This document shows positions 1-8,683 of a DNA stretch of 64,000 bases, piece by piece (positions within the stretch are counted from its first letter, which is position 1; the number at the start of each line of letters is the position of its first letter). A model generated the notes under the pieces. The model was not told the origin of the DNA, did not search any database, and saw only the letters and a program-made list of their open reading frames with translations. Source of the stretch: Planctomycetota bacterium. GTDB lineage: Bacteria; Planctomycetota; Planctomycetia; Gemmatales; Gemmataceae. Location: positions 16,218 to 80,217 of the forward strand of contig VGXS01000017.1 of assembly GCA_016873225.1 (NCBI GenBank), given 5' to 3'. The translations under genes and the position numbers were made by a program.

Positions 1-579
1 TTCCCGGGCGATGACGCCGTCGCCATAGGCGTCGTCGGGGACATCGGCGTTTTCCCACGCCGGGCCCTTGGGTTTGTCCCCGGGATCCATGTTTTCGAAG
101 AGGGCCCCTTCGCGGGTCTGCGACAACCGGTTTTCCGGCAGGGCGTAGCCGACTGTCTTGGCTTGGAAATGGGGAACCGACCAGGAGGCGGCATCCTCAT
201 GGTTGCCATGGCCGACATGAAACACTTTTCCCATGGCTTCGGTACGATAACCCGCCGCCTTGAACCGCTGGGGCAGGGTGACGGCGTCGGGCGCCGCCTT
301 GCGGAAATTCGTCGCGAGGTCGTAGATGCCCAGTGTTTGGGGCCTTTTGCCAACCAGAAGGGCATTGCGCGAGGGCGAGCAGACGGCTTGGTTGCAGTAG
401 GCCGCCTCGAAGCGCACCCCGCGGGCGGCCAGGGCGTCGATGTTGGGCGTGATGGCAAGCTTATCGCCATGGCAACCCAGCGCCGGCTTGAGATCGTCAA
501 CGCACACTAGAAGAACATTGGGGCGGTTGGCCGAGGCCGCGAGGCAAGCCATACTCAAGACCCACGCGAATGGATTCAT
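1..579 (-). CDS. Sulfatase, iduronate-2-sulfatase-like (3' end cut by the window edge)
   Basis: The first 193 codons of a secreted sulfatase read leftward off the window. The start ATG (577-579) opens a short hydrophobic signal-like segment (FAWVLSMACLAASA). It is followed by RPNVLLVCVDDLKP, the metal-binding start of the alkaline phosphatase/sulfatase fold. The motif C67-S-P-S-R is the canonical site where Cys is converted to formylglycine, and the context NALLVGKRPQT resembles iduronate-2-sulfatases. The family removes sulfate esters from polysaccharides, here probably in the periplasm. The catalytic C-terminal part lies outside the window. It is on the same strand as the regulator/kinase pair that starts upstream, 72 bases after the regulator stop, so co-transcription is possible but not shown. 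Confidence 0.9.
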   Translation of the reverse strand, partial: MNPFAWVLSMACLAASANRPNVLLVCVDDLKPALGCHGDKLAITPNIDALAARGVRFEAAYCNQAVCSPSRNALLVGKRPQTLGIYDLATNFRKAAPDAVTLPQRFKAAGYRTEAMGKVFHVGHGNHEDAASWSVPHFQAKTVGYALPENRLSQTREGALFENMDPGDKPKGPAWENADVPDDAYGDGVIARE

Positions 580-651
580 GCCACCGGCCCCCAGGCTTTC
601 CCGCTTCCAAAGGCCATCATCGGCATGGGGCAGGTTTTTTCAATGCGAGAC

Positions 652-2031
652 TCAACCCGCCTCGCCGCCATCGCTTATCTTCCGCCTCAGGGTGCTGCGG
701 TTGATTCCAAGCCACTGCGCCGCCTTGAGCCTGTTGCCTCCCGTGCGCCTGAGCACATCGTCAATGATTGCCGGTTCGGCGATTCCCGTGAAGCGTTCCC
801 ACAAGTCGCGCGGGTCGTCTTCCCGGCCGATGGCGTCGTCCAACCAGCGCCCGATGGCTTCCCTCAGTTCGTCGGGGGGCGGGGTTTCGCGCCGTGATGG
901 CGGTGGAAGGTGAGCGGGCAGGATCGGCCCACCCCTCGCCAGGATGGCGGCGTGCTCGAGGGCGTTGCGCAGTTCGCGGATGTTGCCAGCCCATGCCCGC
1001 GCCTCGAGCGCTGCCAGGGTCTCCGCGGCCATGGGAAGGCAGCGGGGGTCGAGCCGGCTGACTATGTCCGTCGCCAGGGCGCAGATGTCCTCCTTCCTTT
1101 CCCTCAAGGGTGGAAGATGAATGCCGAAGACATTGAGGCGGAAGAAGAGGTCTTCGCGGAAGCGTCCCTCGGCGCACAACCGTTCCAGGTTCTGGTGAGT
1201 CGCCGCCACCACCCGCGCTTCAAGCCGCTGCTCGCGGGCCGATCCCACCGGGTTCCATGTCCCCTGTTCGAGAACCCGAAGCAACTTCACTTGGGCCGAT
1301 GGGGGGATTTCGGCGACCTCGTCGAGGAAGATGGTTCCCTTGCCCGCGAGGGACAGCAGGCCGGGCGACGACTGGGTGGCACTGGTGAAGGCGCCCCTTT
1401 CGTGGCCGAACAACTCGCTTTCCAGAACGCCCGGATTGAGAGCGGCGACATGAACCGGCACAAATGGTTCGGCGGCGCGCGGGCCATGGCGGTGGATGGC
1501 GCGCGCCACCAGTTCCTTGCCCGTGCCACTTTCGCCCGTCACCAGCACTGTCGCCGCTGATGCCGTGGCCAGGGCGACGCGCTTGAATACCTCCTGCATG
1601 CCGGCGGATGAACCGGTCAAGTCGGGGGCGTCGGACACCGCGGCGGACTGCCGGCGCGGTTCGGAACAGGGCTGGCGCGCGAGGGCCCGTTCGGCGCATG
1701 CCAAAGCCACATCGAGGTCGAACGGCTTGCTGAGATAATCGAACGAGCCTTCCTCCACGGCCCTCACCGCGGTTTGGAGCGTGCCATGGCCCGTCATCAC
1801 CACCACCGGCGCCCCGCCGGTGAGCGAGCGGAGGGCCTGCAGCACGGCGAGGCCGTCCTGCCCGGGAAGCCTGATGTCCAGGAACACCAGGTTGAAGGAG
1901 ATCCGGCGGGCCCGTTCGAGCGCCTCCTCGGCCGAGGCGACGGAAACCGTTTCGCGGCCGGGGCCGGCGAGCGCGCGGGAAAGAGCCCAGGCGATGGCCT
2001 CGTCGTCATCGACAATCAGGATGCGGCTCAT
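652..2031 (-). CDS. NtrC-family sigma-54 dependent response regulator
   Basis: A 459-residue enhancer-binding protein. Residues 1-120 form a receiver domain with acidic D8-D10, phospho-acceptor D52 (FLDIRLPG), TG in VVVMTGHG and the K of YLSKPFD. The central AAA+ domain carries GESGTGKE (Walker A) and IFLDEVAEIP (Walker B). The sigma-54 contact loop reads GAFTSA instead of the usual GAFTGA. The C-terminus is a Fis-type helix-turn-helix (NRLKAAQWLGINRSTLRRK). Its start overlaps the kinase stop by four bases (ATGA), implying translational coupling. It probably activates the sigma-54 promoter at 3499, in front of the divergent DUF1559 gene, when phosphorylated by the neighbouring kinase (inference from adjacency). 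Confidence 0.93.
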   Translation of the reverse strand: MSRILIVDDDEAIAWALSRALAGPGRETVSVASAEEALERARRISFNLVFLDIRLPGQDGLAVLQALRSLTGGAPVVVMTGHGTLQTAVRAVEEGSFDYLSKPFDLDVALACAERALARQPCSEPRRQSAAVSDAPDLTGSSAGMQEVFKRVALATASAATVLVTGESGTGKELVARAIHRHGPRAAEPFVPVHVAALNPGVLESELFGHERGAFTSATQSSPGLLSLAGKGTIFLDEVAEIPPSAQVKLLRVLEQGTWNPVGSAREQRLEARVVAATHQNLERLCAEGRFREDLFFRLNVFGIHLPPLRERKEDICALATDIVSRLDPRCLPMAAETLAALEARAWAGNIRELRNALEHAAILARGGPILPAHLPPPSRRETPPPDELREAIGRWLDDAIGREDDPRDLWERFTGIAEPAIIDDVLRRTGGNRLKAAQWLGINRSTLRRKISDGGEAG

Positions 2032-3371
2032 GGCGATGGCGCTTTGGTTGTCAGCGTGAACACGGTTTCGTCACCTTCACGAGTCCAGCTTACATCCCCG
2101 CCATGATCCCTGGCCACCCGTCGGGCGACGGCGAGTCCCAGGCCAATCCCTTCCCGCTTGGTGCTTGCGAACGGCTGGAAAAGTCTCCCCGCCAGCCTCG
2201 GCGACGGCCCCTGGCCGTTGTCGGCGACCCTGAAGGAGGCGGATCCCGACTCCCCCGGGGCGAGGCGAACACGCACGAGGCCCCTGGGGCCCGCCGCTTC
2301 GACAGCGTTCATCACGATGTTGAGCAACGCCATGCGCAGCGCCTCGGCATCGGCGACGATCGGCGCGGACGGTTTTTCCGGAGCTTGCCAGTCGAGCGTG
2401 ATCATCGCGTGCCGGCACTTGGGGCCCGCCAGGTTCACCACATCGTCAACCAACCCCACGGGGTCGACCAGTTTCCTGTCCGGGCGGGGAGGGCGGGCCA
2501 AGTCCATCATCTGGCGCGATTGCAGTTCGATCAGGTCGAGTTGGCGCAAGGCCACCACAAGGTCCTCGGGTATCGGTTCCCCGGCCGACTTGGCGTGAAG
2601 CTGGATCGCCAATCGCGCGCCCGTCGCCGCGTTGCGGACCTGGTGCGCCACTCCCGCGCCCAACTGGCCCACGAGGCTGGCGCGTTCGGAGGCACGCAGT
2701 TCGTCCTCATGCGCCCTCAGGCGAAAGGCCATGGCGTTGATGGCCCGGCCGAGATCCTCCAGTTCCTTCGTGCCCGAGGGGATGTCGATGGGCGCGAAGT
2801 CGCCTTGGGCGATCCGTTCCGTCTGCCGTTTCAGCCGGGCGAGCCTTCCGCCCATGCGCGAGGCCAGCCAGAGAGCCATCGCCAGGCACGGCAGGCCGGC
2901 GGCCGTACCCGCGACGACGGTGCCCAGCAGCGCTTCCCTCGCGGCGCTGTCGATCGGATCACGGTCCACCAGCGCCGCCAGGAAATGACGGTTCTCCCTG
3001 TCCAGCGGCACCAGGCTGGCCAGCCAGCGCCGGTTGGGCCAATCAAGGTTCGCGGGGGCACGCGTGTCAGGCAGCGGCCCTGCCAATGGCAGTGTTGACA
3101 GGGGCAAACCCGCCTCGTCCGCCATCGGCAAACCGTCCGGCCCGCAAACGACAAGCTCGGCGCCCGACATGTCGCGCATGATTTCCAAGACAAGGGGCGT
3201 ACGCGGGATGGTGACTCCGGCGCATGCCGCGGCCAATCGCTTGAGCCTGAGTAGCGCCTCGGCCCTGGCTTGCTGGTAATGGCTGGCGCCCAGCCTGGCC
3301 AATAGCGCCAGAAATCCGGCAAGGAGCAGGATCACCGGCGTCAAAACCTGGAAAGCCAATCCGCGTGACAT
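2028..3371 (-). CDS. Membrane sensor histidine kinase, partner of the NtrC-type regulator
   Basis: A 447-residue kinase. One membrane segment lies near residues 5-27 (FQVLTPVILLLAGFLALL). An extracytoplasmic region of about 130 residues follows, then a second membrane segment, then a HAMP-like linker (RLKRQTERIAQGDF). The phospho-acceptor is H243 in VAHQVRN. The ATPase domain has an N box (NIVMNAVEA), G1 (VADNGQG) and G2 (GIGLGLAVARR). The open frame continues upstream to 3566, but that extension covers the divergent promoter region and the start of the DUF1559 gene, so the ATG just before SRGLAFQV (3369-3371) is preferred; no clear ribosome site is visible there. No PAS domain is evident and the sensed signal is unknown. 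The gene is coupled to the regulator by an ATGA overlap. Confidence 0.9.
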   Translation of the reverse strand: MSRGLAFQVLTPVILLLAGFLALLARLGASHYQQARAEALLRLKRLAAACAGVTIPRTPLVLEIMRDMSGAELVVCGPDGLPMADEAGLPLSTLPLAGPLPDTRAPANLDWPNRRWLASLVPLDRENRHFLAALVDRDPIDSAAREALLGTVVAGTAAGLPCLAMALWLASRMGGRLARLKRQTERIAQGDFAPIDIPSGTKELEDLGRAINAMAFRLRAHEDELRASERASLVGQLGAGVAHQVRNAATGARLAIQLHAKSAGEPIPEDLVVALRQLDLIELQSRQMMDLARPPRPDRKLVDPVGLVDDVVNLAGPKCRHAMITLDWQAPEKPSAPIVADAEALRMALLNIVMNAVEAAGPRGLVRVRLAPGESGSASFRVADNGQGPSPRLAGRLFQPFASTKREGIGLGLAVARRVARDHGGDVSWTREGDETVFTLTTKAPSP

Positions 3372-3409
3372 GGTGATAATATTACCGGCAATTCTGGTTT
3401 TCAGCGGCG

Positions 3410-3437
3410 CTGGCGCCAAATGCGCCAGAACTGGCGC
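3410..3437. promoter_or_regulatory. Candidate enhancer (UAS) of overlapping inverted repeats for the NtrC-type regulator
   Basis: Three heptamers lie in alternating orientation: CTGGCGC (3410-3416), GCGCCAG (3422-3428) and CTGGCGC (3431-3437). They make two perfect dyads with 5-base and 2-base spacers. Another ATGGCGCC starts at 3451. The block lies 60-90 bases upstream of the sigma-54 promoter at 3499 and about 40 bases upstream of the kinase start, as expected for binding by a sigma-54 activator dimer that might also control its own operon. The binding protein is inferred. Confidence 0.55.
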
Positions 3438-3498
3438 GGATTCGACCACGATGGCGCCGTGTCTGTGGAAATAACCGAGAGGCTGACTATTGGCGGGA

Positions 3499-3514
3499 TG
3501 GCACGGCGAATGCA
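3499..3514 (+). promoter_or_regulatory. Sigma-54 (-24/-12) promoter of the DUF1559 gene
   Basis: The sequence TGGCACGGCGAATGCA matches the consensus TGGCACG-N4-TTGCA with one mismatch (A for the first T of the -12 element). The invariant GG and GC are separated by exactly ten bases. It points at the DUF1559 gene whose ATG is at 3552, giving a predicted leader of about 30 bases. The adjacent divergent operon encodes a sigma-54 activator. Confidence 0.8.
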
Positions 3515-3530
3515 CAGATTTTTTGTGCAT
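3510..3530. promoter_or_regulatory. Inverted repeat over the predicted transcription start
   Basis: ATGCACA (3510-3516) and TGTGCAT (3524-3530) form a perfect 7-base inverted repeat separated by seven bases. It begins in the -12 element and covers the expected start site. It could be an operator or a 5' hairpin in the leader; which one cannot be told from sequence. Confidence 0.4.
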
Positions 3531-3551
3531 GCCATTCCGAGGTCTTGAAGC

Positions 3552-4559
3552 ATGAGAAGAATTCAACCCCGCCGCGCCGCTTTCACCCTCATCGAACTGC
3601 TTGTGGTGATCGCCATCATTGCCGTGCTGATCGGCCTGCTGGTTCCGGCCGTGCAGAAGGTGCGCGAGGCCGCCAACCGCATGAGTTGCACGAACAACCT
3701 CAAGCAGTTGTCATTGTCGCTGCTCAATTACGAAAGCTCCCGCGGCGAGTTCCCGATATCGAAGCGGGCATTCAAGAGCGCCGCCTTTCACGAGGCGGCC
3801 GAGCGAAGCTGGATACCCGATGTGCTTCCTTTCGTGGAACAGGGCGCGCTCTTGGCCAAGTTCGACCTCACCGAAAACTGGTGGATCGGCCAGAACGGCA
3901 CGCTGGCGCAAACCAAAATCAAGTTTCTCCAATGTCCGACAACGCCAAATCCTGATCGTATTCAAGATAAATTTGAAACGGTGCCTCCCAACAAGGTCGG
4001 CGCCGTCACCGACTACTTCGCGCCTGAGGGAATCGCCACGACATTCAACACCGTGGCGGGCCTCACGGGTACCGCCGCGCTCACGGGAGATCGTTCGGGC
4101 GTGATGCTTGGATGGAACCTCGCGACCGATCCCAAGCCCTCCAACCGGCTGTCGAACATCCTCGACGGCACCTCGAACACGATTATCGTGGGAGAAAACG
4201 CCGGCAGGGAGGATGTTTACCGCAACAGCCAAATGCTGGCCCGGGCCTCGGCCAACAAAACGGTGGCCAACTGCGCGCGGGCGCGCGGCGGCGCCTGGGC
4301 CACCAATGACAATCCATATGAGATCGGGCAAGCCATCAACTGGTGCGGCGCGATGTCAGCCACCGCCGTCTCCGGGAATCCGCCCACCCCGGTCAGGATC
4401 AATGGATCCAACGAGTGGGGCTACCTTTTCTCGTCCCTGCATTCGGGCATGGCCAACGCGGCGATGGCTGACGGTTCGGTTCGCTCCCTTGCCGAGGGAA
4501 TGTCGGTCGCCGTGATCGGCGCCCTGGCCACCCGGGCCGGTGGCGAGATCATCCCCTGA
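3552..4559 (+). CDS. DUF1559 pseudopilin-like protein, sigma-54 controlled
   Basis: A 335-residue protein with a short basic leader and a type IV prepilin N-terminus ([20 protein letters not shown]), followed by the planctomycete block [17 protein letters not shown]. It ends with the H-X9-DG signature typical of DUF1559 proteins (LHSGMANAAMADGSVRSL). The hydrophobic helix should be processed after the leader by a prepilin peptidase and anchor or assemble the protein in the envelope. The ATG at 3552 has GAGG nine bases upstream. It lies alone downstream of the sigma-54 promoter and convergent with the PutA-like gene. The function of DUF1559 proteins is not established. Confidence 0.93.
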   Translation: MRRIQPRRAAFTLIELLVVIAIIAVLIGLLVPAVQKVREAANRMSCTNNLKQLSLSLLNYESSRGEFPISKRAFKSAAFHEAAERSWIPDVLPFVEQGALLAKFDLTENWWIGQNGTLAQTKIKFLQCPTTPNPDRIQDKFETVPPNKVGAVTDYFAPEGIATTFNTVAGLTGTAALTGDRSGVMLGWNLATDPKPSNRLSNILDGTSNTIIVGENAGREDVYRNSQMLARASANKTVANCARARGGAWATNDNPYEIGQAINWCGAMSATAVSGNPPTPVRINGSNEWGYLFSSLHSGMANAAMADGSVRSLAEGMSVAVIGALATRAGGEIIP

Positions 4560-4577
4560 TCGGGTTCATGGCCCGAT
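4559..4577. terminator. Short hairpin between convergent DUF1559 and PutA-like genes
   Basis: ATCGGG (4559-4564) pairs with CCCGAT (4572-4577) across a 7-base loop. It spans the last bases of both convergent genes. There is no T-run, so it is a weak candidate for a bidirectional terminator. Confidence 0.3.
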
Positions 4578-7553
4578 GGTTTCTGGACTGAATCCTCTGC
4601 GCATCGTGTTTTCCGTCACGGTCTTGGCGGTCATGAACTGCTGCAGGTAGTCAGGTCCTCCAGCCTTGGCGCCGATTCCTGAAAAGCCGTAGCCGCCGAA
4701 CGGCTGCCTGTCGACCACCGCTCCTGTCACCTTGCGGTTCACATACAGGTTGCCGGCGCGCGCCTCGCGGGTGAACCGCTCGATCCGGGCCGGACTCCTG
4801 GAGTGCAGTCCCGCCGTCAGCGCGAACGGCGTGTCGTTGGCCAAAGTCAGCGCCTCGTCAAAGTCGTGGTAAGGAAGCACAACCAGAACCGGCCCGAAAA
4901 TCTCGTCCCGGACAAGCGGGTCGGCCGGTGTCAGGCCGGTGAAGATGGCCGGCGCCACGAAACTACCCTCGTCGGTCAATCGGCCCGCCGACATGCCAAG
5001 AATCTCGTTGCCCCGTTTCCTGCCCCCTTCAATGACCGATTCAATCCTTTCACGGGCCTCATCGTCGATCACGGGGCCCAGCGCCCTGGAAGGGTCCTCA
5101 GCCGGGCCCATGGTGAGCATCCGGGCGGCATCAGCCAACCGCGCCGTGATGGCGTCGTGCTGCGAGGCCGGCACAAGCAGGCGGGAGCAAGCCGAGCATT
5201 TCTGCCCCTGGTATCCAAACGCTCCTGCCAAAACCGAGCGGAGGGCCTCGTCCAGGTCGGCATCGTCATCGATGATGACGGCATTCTTGCCGCCCATTTC
5301 GGCCAACACCCGCTTGAAGTGCGTTTGACCGGGGGCCAGGCGCGACGCCCGTTCGTTGATGAGGGCTCCCACCTTGAGCGAACCTGTGAAGGCGATCACC
5401 GATGTCAACGGATGGTTGACGAGCGCGTCGCCAACCGTTTCGCCCGGTCCCTGAGCCAGGGCGAGCGCCTCCGGTGGCACTCCCGCCTCGAGGAAAATGC
5501 CATGCAGCAGGGCGCCCACCACCGCGGATGGCTCGGCGGGCTTCAGCACCGTGGCGCAACCGGCCGCCAACGCCGCCGCCGTCATGCCGCACGGGATTGC
5601 CAGCGGGAAGTTCCATGGGGCGATCACCGCCGCGACACCACGGCCATGGCGCATGGTGATGTTCGATTCTCCTGAAACGGCGCGATCATGGGGCTTGGCC
5701 AGCCACTCCGCCATGTCGGCGTAGTAGTGGCAGAAGTCGATCGCCTCGGCGACATCGGCATCGGCCTCGCGCCAACCCTTGCCCACCTCCAGCACCATCC
5801 AAGCGGCCAGTTCCAGGCGGCGCCTGTCCATGATTTCCGCCGCCTTGCGGAGCCAATCCGCCCGCGTTGCCGCGGGTAACGCTCCGTAATGACTCTGGAA
5901 ACGCGATAGCGCCTCGACCGCGTCGTTGGCGTCGCGGGCCGCCGCCGCGCCGGCCGTGCCCACCAACTCCCGCCTTCTTGACGGATTAAACGATTCAACC
6001 ACTCCTTCGGTGAGGCGAACCCGCCCCGCGATGAATGCCGGATACTTTCCGCCCATCCTCGAGCGAACCGTGGAAAGGGCCGCGGCGAAATCGTCGCGAA
6101 TCCCCTTGCGGGTGAAGTCCGACAGCGGTGTGGCGCGAATCATTGGCGGCCCTCCATCGGCTGCGCAAGGCGTGGAGGGGTGCTGCCTTTGGGGATTCAT
6201 GGCGGCTTTCTCCCGGGGATCGGCCAGAAGCCAGCGCCGTTCGCGGTGCTCGGCAAGGCTTTGGCGCAGGAAAGAATCGTTGGCCGTGTTTTCAAGCAGC
6301 CTCCGGACAAGGTACGCCATGCCCGGCAGCAGCTCGCCATAAGGCGAATACACCCTCACCCTTCGGCCCAGGGACTTCAGCGCCCTTTGCACAGGTTCGC
6401 CCATGCCGAACAGCGACTGGAACTCGACCACTTCCGGGCTCAGGCCCGCTTGTTCGGAAAGCGCCAGCACCCGCGCCAGCGACCGGGCGTTGTGGCTGCC
6501 GAAGGCGGGCCTCAGCCAATGGCGGTTGGTGATCAGGAAATCGGCTAATTCCTCGTATTGGCAGTCGCTTTCGGCCTTGCGGCTCCAAACGGGAACCGGC
6601 CAACCCATCTGCCCGGCCATGATGGTCTCGTGATCCCAGTAGGCGCCCTTCACCAGCCTCACCGTCACCGGGCGGCGGATGGCTTGCGCCCACTCGAGAA
6701 GGCTTTGGAGGTCGGCAGGCGTCTCCCGCAGGTACGCCTGGATGGCGATCCCCATGCCGGGGCCTTCCCTGAATTCGGGTTCGCCAGCGAGGCGGCGGAA
6801 CAGTTCCAGGATGAGGTCCTTGGAAGCGTGCTGCTCCATGTCGAAGTGGACGAAGGCTCCCCGGTCGCGGGCCAGCCTCAGGATTTCGCGGAGTCCTGGC
6901 GTCACCGAGGCCATGGTGCCTTCCGGGTCCGCCGGGTCGAACATGGCCGTCAGGGCCGATACCTTCACCGAGACATTGGCGCGCGGCAAGGGCGCCATGC
7001 CATCGGAATCAAGCACGCCATGGGCGGGCATGCCGGCGAGGGCTTCGGAGGCTTCGCCGATGAGCGCGAGATATTCCTCGAGCGAGCCGCGCGCCTCCGC
7101 CTCGGTGAGCGTGGCCTCGCCGAGCACATCGAGCGTGCTGGCGAATCCGTCGGCGCGCAGGCGCATGACGGCCGAAATGGTTTCCCGCCTGTCGGCGCCC
7201 ACGATGAAGCGCCTCGCCATGCGCCGGGCCGACCAGCGCGTCACCAGGGAAACGGCCGCCCCCGCGGGGCCCCACGCGGGCAGCCTTCGCGCCAGCCAAG
7301 CCAGCCAACTCCAACCCTTGGCCTCGCCAAGGTATTCGGCGAGGTGCCGGCGGATGGCGGCGGCGCCATGCAGGGATGGCAGCGCGTCCACGAACCGGAA
7401 CAGTTGTACCTTCAAGGCCGGATCCGCCATCGACAGGGCCATGGCCCTGTCTTCCCACCAGGCGGGGCCCAGGGGGATCTTCCATGGGGTGCCCATGGCG
7501 TCGAACAGCGTGTTGCCCCAGAACTGGGTGCGTTCCTCAAGATGGGAGGCCAT
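4566..7553 (-). CDS. putA: Bifunctional proline dehydrogenase / delta-1-pyrroline-5-carboxylate dehydrogenase
   Basis: A 995-residue PutA-type enzyme oxidising proline to glutamate. The N-terminal FAD barrel (about residues 50-450) has RLVKGAYWD, QSLFGMGEP and the RxYxPxGE...YLxRRLxEN block. The aldehyde dehydrogenase half (about 480-985) has APWNFPLAIP, FTGSLKVG, EMGGKNAVI and the catalytic Cys in GYQGQKCSACSRL. There is no N-terminal ribbon-helix-helix domain, so it is not the trifunctional repressor type. The start ATG is preceded by GGAGGA eight bases upstream. The linker between the halves is Pro/Ala rich. It is the last gene of a likely operon, 68 bases after the alcohol dehydrogenase gene. 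Confidence 0.93.
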   Translation of the reverse strand: MASHLEERTQFWGNTLFDAMGTPWKIPLGPAWWEDRAMALSMADPALKVQLFRFVDALPSLHGAAAIRRHLAEYLGEAKGWSWLAWLARRLPAWGPAGAAVSLVTRWSARRMARRFIVGADRRETISAVMRLRADGFASTLDVLGEATLTEAEARGSLEEYLALIGEASEALAGMPAHGVLDSDGMAPLPRANVSVKVSALTAMFDPADPEGTMASVTPGLREILRLARDRGAFVHFDMEQHASKDLILELFRRLAGEPEFREGPGMGIAIQAYLRETPADLQSLLEWAQAIRRPVTVRLVKGAYWDHETIMAGQMGWPVPVWSRKAESDCQYEELADFLITNRHWLRPAFGSHNARSLARVLALSEQAGLSPEVVEFQSLFGMGEPVQRALKSLGRRVRVYSPYGELLPGMAYLVRRLLENTANDSFLRQSLAEHRERRWLLADPREKAAMNPQRQHPSTPCAADGGPPMIRATPLSDFTRKGIRDDFAAALSTVRSRMGGKYPAFIAGRVRLTEGVVESFNPSRRRELVGTAGAAAARDANDAVEALSRFQSHYGALPAATRADWLRKAAEIMDRRRLELAAWMVLEVGKGWREADADVAEAIDFCHYYADMAEWLAKPHDRAVSGESNITMRHGRGVAAVIAPWNFPLAIPCGMTAAALAAGCATVLKPAEPSAVVGALLHGIFLEAGVPPEALALAQGPGETVGDALVNHPLTSVIAFTGSLKVGALINERASRLAPGQTHFKRVLAEMGGKNAVIIDDDADLDEALRSVLAGAFGYQGQKCSACSRLLVPASQHDAITARLADAARMLTMGPAEDPSRALGPVIDDEARERIESVIEGGRKRGNEILGMSAGRLTDEGSFVAPAIFTGLTPADPLVRDEIFGPVLVVLPYHDFDEALTLANDTPFALTAGLHSRSPARIERFTREARAGNLYVNRKVTGAVVDRQPFGGYGFSGIGAKAGGPDYLQQFMTAKTVTENTMRRGFSPETIGP

Positions 7554-7621
7554 CGTGATGATCCTCCGAGCGGCGAAATGGGCTCAATGATTCTACGGAC
7601 GACAAGGTCGCCGGGTTTGCC

Positions 7622-8683
7622 CTACGCCATGCGGAAACCAACCCGCCCGGCGCCCGGCATTGTCGCCGCCCGCAGGGCCATGGCGTGGTCGGCCAGGTCG
7701 TGCCAGCCATCCACCATGCCGGCAAACGGAAAACGGTTTCCGCAAGCCTCGAGAAAGCGCACCGCCTCAAGGAGGTGGCGGGGCGCGTAGTTGTGAATTC
7801 CCCTGATGCCGATCAGCCTCCGCACCACGCGTTCGAGGCTGATACGCGTGTCTGGCGCCGGGAACACCGAACCCACCAGCACGGCCCGCCCCCCCAGGGC
7901 CAGGCGGTCAAACGCCCATTCCCAAGCGGCATTGGATCCGGAAAGCTCCAAAAATATGTCGAATTCGCCAGCAAAGCCCGGCTCGGGAATCATCGCCTGG
8001 CTGGCTCCGAATTCCAGGGCCCTTTGTCTCCTGTGCCCGTCGATTTCCACGCAGGTGACGCTCCCGGCGCCCCGGGTTGCGGCCATGGCGCAAGCCGTCA
8101 GGCCCAGCAGGCCGGCACCGGCCACCAGAATCCTCTTGCCTTTGGGCGGTCCCGCCGCCTCCATCGCCGCGCACACCGTGGCGGTGGCGCACGACACCGG
8201 GCATGCCAATTCATCGGGCATCGATTCCGGCAAGCGCACCATGGCGGTGCCCGGCGCCAGCAGGCACCATTCGGCGAACCCCCCGGCCCAACGCGCGCCT
8301 TCCCGGTCGAGTTCGTGCCCGTATTTGAAGCCCGCGGCGCATTTTTGCGGCATGTCGGATACGCAAGGGGCGCAGTGGCCGCAGTTGCCGACGATGGCCC
8401 AGGTGACCCGGTCTCCGGGCTTGAGGATGTTCCCCTCTAGGTCTTTCCGATCGGCCCCGGCGCCGAATTCAGCGATCACCCCGATGATCTCATGTCCCAG
8501 GATGGTCGGCACGGCCACCTGCCTGCGGCCCTTGATGGTGTGCAGGTCGCTGCCGCAGATCGTGGATGCCGTCACGCATGCCAAGACCTCGCCGGGCCCG
8601 GGGACGGGAATTTCCCGGTTTTCCAGCCTCAGGGTTCCGGGCACTCCGTCAAACAAAAGGGCGCGGCCAGTGGCCTGTTTCAT
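7622..8683 (-). CDS. Zinc-dependent alcohol dehydrogenase, phosphonate-catabolism-associated type
   Basis: A 353-residue medium-chain dehydrogenase. The catalytic zinc site is suggested by STICGSDLHT and LGHEIIG, and the structural zinc site by four cysteines in NCGHCAPCVSDMPQKC. The Rossmann motif is VAGAGLLGLTA. The opening residues and the WAIVGNCG context resemble the subgroup annotated as phosphonate catabolism associated alcohol dehydrogenase (recalled as TIGR03366). That would fit the PhnZ-like gene a little over 1 kb away on the other strand. The substrate is unknown. Its start overlaps the transporter stop by four bases, so the two are coupled. Confidence 0.85.
   Translation of the reverse strand: MKQATGRALLFDGVPGTLRLENREIPVPGPGEVLACVTASTICGSDLHTIKGRRQVAVPTILGHEIIGVIAEFGAGADRKDLEGNILKPGDRVTWAIVGNCGHCAPCVSDMPQKCAAGFKYGHELDREGARWAGGFAEWCLLAPGTAMVRLPESMPDELACPVSCATATVCAAMEAAGPPKGKRILVAGAGLLGLTACAMAATRGAGSVTCVEIDGHRRQRALEFGASQAMIPEPGFAGEFDIFLELSGSNAAWEWAFDRLALGGRAVLVGSVFPAPDTRISLERVVRRLIGIRGIHNYAPRHLLEAVRFLEACGNRFPFAGMVDGWHDLADHAMALRAATMPGAGRVGFRMA

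Noticed and set aside
3372..3566. N-terminal extension of the histidine kinase
   Set aside because: It would cover the sigma-54 promoter and enhancer; the membrane segment starts right after the ATG at 3371.
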